A stretch of 64,000 nt of DNA, taken from Pelagibacteraceae bacterium AG-325-J17. Its GTDB lineage: Bacteria > Pseudomonadota > Alphaproteobacteria > Pelagibacterales > Pelagibacteraceae. The stretch lies in contig QBYM01000001.1 of the NCBI GenBank assembly GCA_003282825.1, forward strand, positions 56,567-120,566, in the 5' to 3' direction. Made by a program: the position numbers and the translations under genes. The first letter of the stretch is position 1. The number at the start of each line of letters is the position of its first letter. Below the pieces are notes generated by a model. The model made no database searches. It was not told the DNA's origin and worked only from the letters and a program-made list of their open reading frames with translations. Shown here one piece after another: positions 63,507 to 64,000 of this stretch.

Positions 63507-64000
63507 ATGAATCTAGAAATTAAAAAAGACTTAACAAGTAATTGGTTTAAAACACTTCAAGAGTCTTTTTGTGATGACATAATCAAATTTGAAAAAAATA
63601 AAACTAAATTTAAATCAACAAATTGGAGAAGAAACACAAAAGTTGATGAAGGAGGAGGAGAATATCGAATACTGCAAGGAGGAAAAATTTTTGAAAAAGT
63701 AGGTGTAAACTTTTCCAAAGTTTACGGTAAATTTCCGAAACAATTTCAAAAAAATATACTAGGGGCAAATAAAGATCCAAGATTTTGGGCATCAGGGATT
63801 TCTGTAGTTATGCACATGAAAAATCCTTTGATCCCTGCAATGCATTTTAATACGAGATATATTTGTACTACCCAAGAGTGGTTTGGTGGAGGAATGGATG
63901 TGACTCCATCAAAAAAAGATCTTAAAGAAAAAAGAGAATTTCATAAGATTTTAAAGAATATGTGTGATCGTCACAATAAAAGCTATTATGCAAAATATAA
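63507..64000 (+). CDS. hemF: Oxygen-dependent coproporphyrinogen III oxidase, 3'-truncated by window edge
   Basis: Open frame from ATG 63507: MNLEIKKDLTSNWFKTLQESFCDDIIKFE...WRRNTKVDEGGGEYRILQGGKIFEKVGVNFSKVYG...WASGISVVMHMKNPLIPAMHFNTRYI...WFGGGMDVTP. Confidence 0.93.
   Translation, partial: MNLEIKKDLTSNWFKTLQESFCDDIIKFEKNKTKFKSTNWRRNTKVDEGGGEYRILQGGKIFEKVGVNFSKVYGKFPKQFQKNILGANKDPRFWASGISVVMHMKNPLIPAMHFNTRYICTTQEWFGGGMDVTPSKKDLKEKREFHKILKNMCDRHNKSYYAKY

Noticed and set aside
1-64000. CRISPR array, prophage, transposase, restriction or toxin-antitoxin genes
   Set aside because: Looked for regularly spaced repeats and for hallmark proteins; none seen. The window appears to be core chromosome.

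Overview
The window is a gene-dense, strongly AT-rich segment of bacterial chromosome. Compact genes, very short or negative intergenic gaps and the overall gene content suggest an alphaproteobacterium of the SAR11/Pelagibacter type; this assignment is inference. I found no prophage, transposon or CRISPR array. Main blocks are: (i) nadC (5' partial), a MazG-like NTP pyrophosphohydrolase, fumC, an AsmA-like protein, a uvrD-type helicase, pepP; (ii) a near-complete dcw cell-wall/division cluster on the minus strand (mraZ-ftsZ-rsmH-ftsL-ftsI-murEF fusion-mraY-murD-ftsW-murG-murC-murB-ddl-ftsQ-[short FtsA-like]-lpxC-bamD-ligA); (iii) rnpB, an amidase, mlaA/mlaC, two tRNAs, rpoD-dnaG-yqeY, carAB; (iv) trxB, an ADP-ribosylglycohydrolase-like gene, an aminotransferase, uvrB, folM/folB-like genes, uvrC, pgsA, ilvE, and a MarR/OmpR/EnvZ-type regulatory trio; (v) ubiK, lgt, a MidA-like gene, pgeF, prs, rplY, pth, ychF, petABC, trmL, hemF (3' partial). 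The most interesting observations are: a drastically shortened FtsA-like protein that seems to lack the ATPase lobe, with ftsZ relocated to the top of the dcw operon; a tRNA-Val(GAC) gene with good stems that lacks both the D-loop GG and the T-loop TTC motifs; a three-copy, exactly 10-bp-phased TGGG repeat over a predicted mraZ promoter; a MurE-MurF fusion; and an ADP-ribosylglycohydrolase homologue with cysteines in place of the usual metal-binding Asp residues. Most of the window is otherwise ordinary housekeeping sequence.
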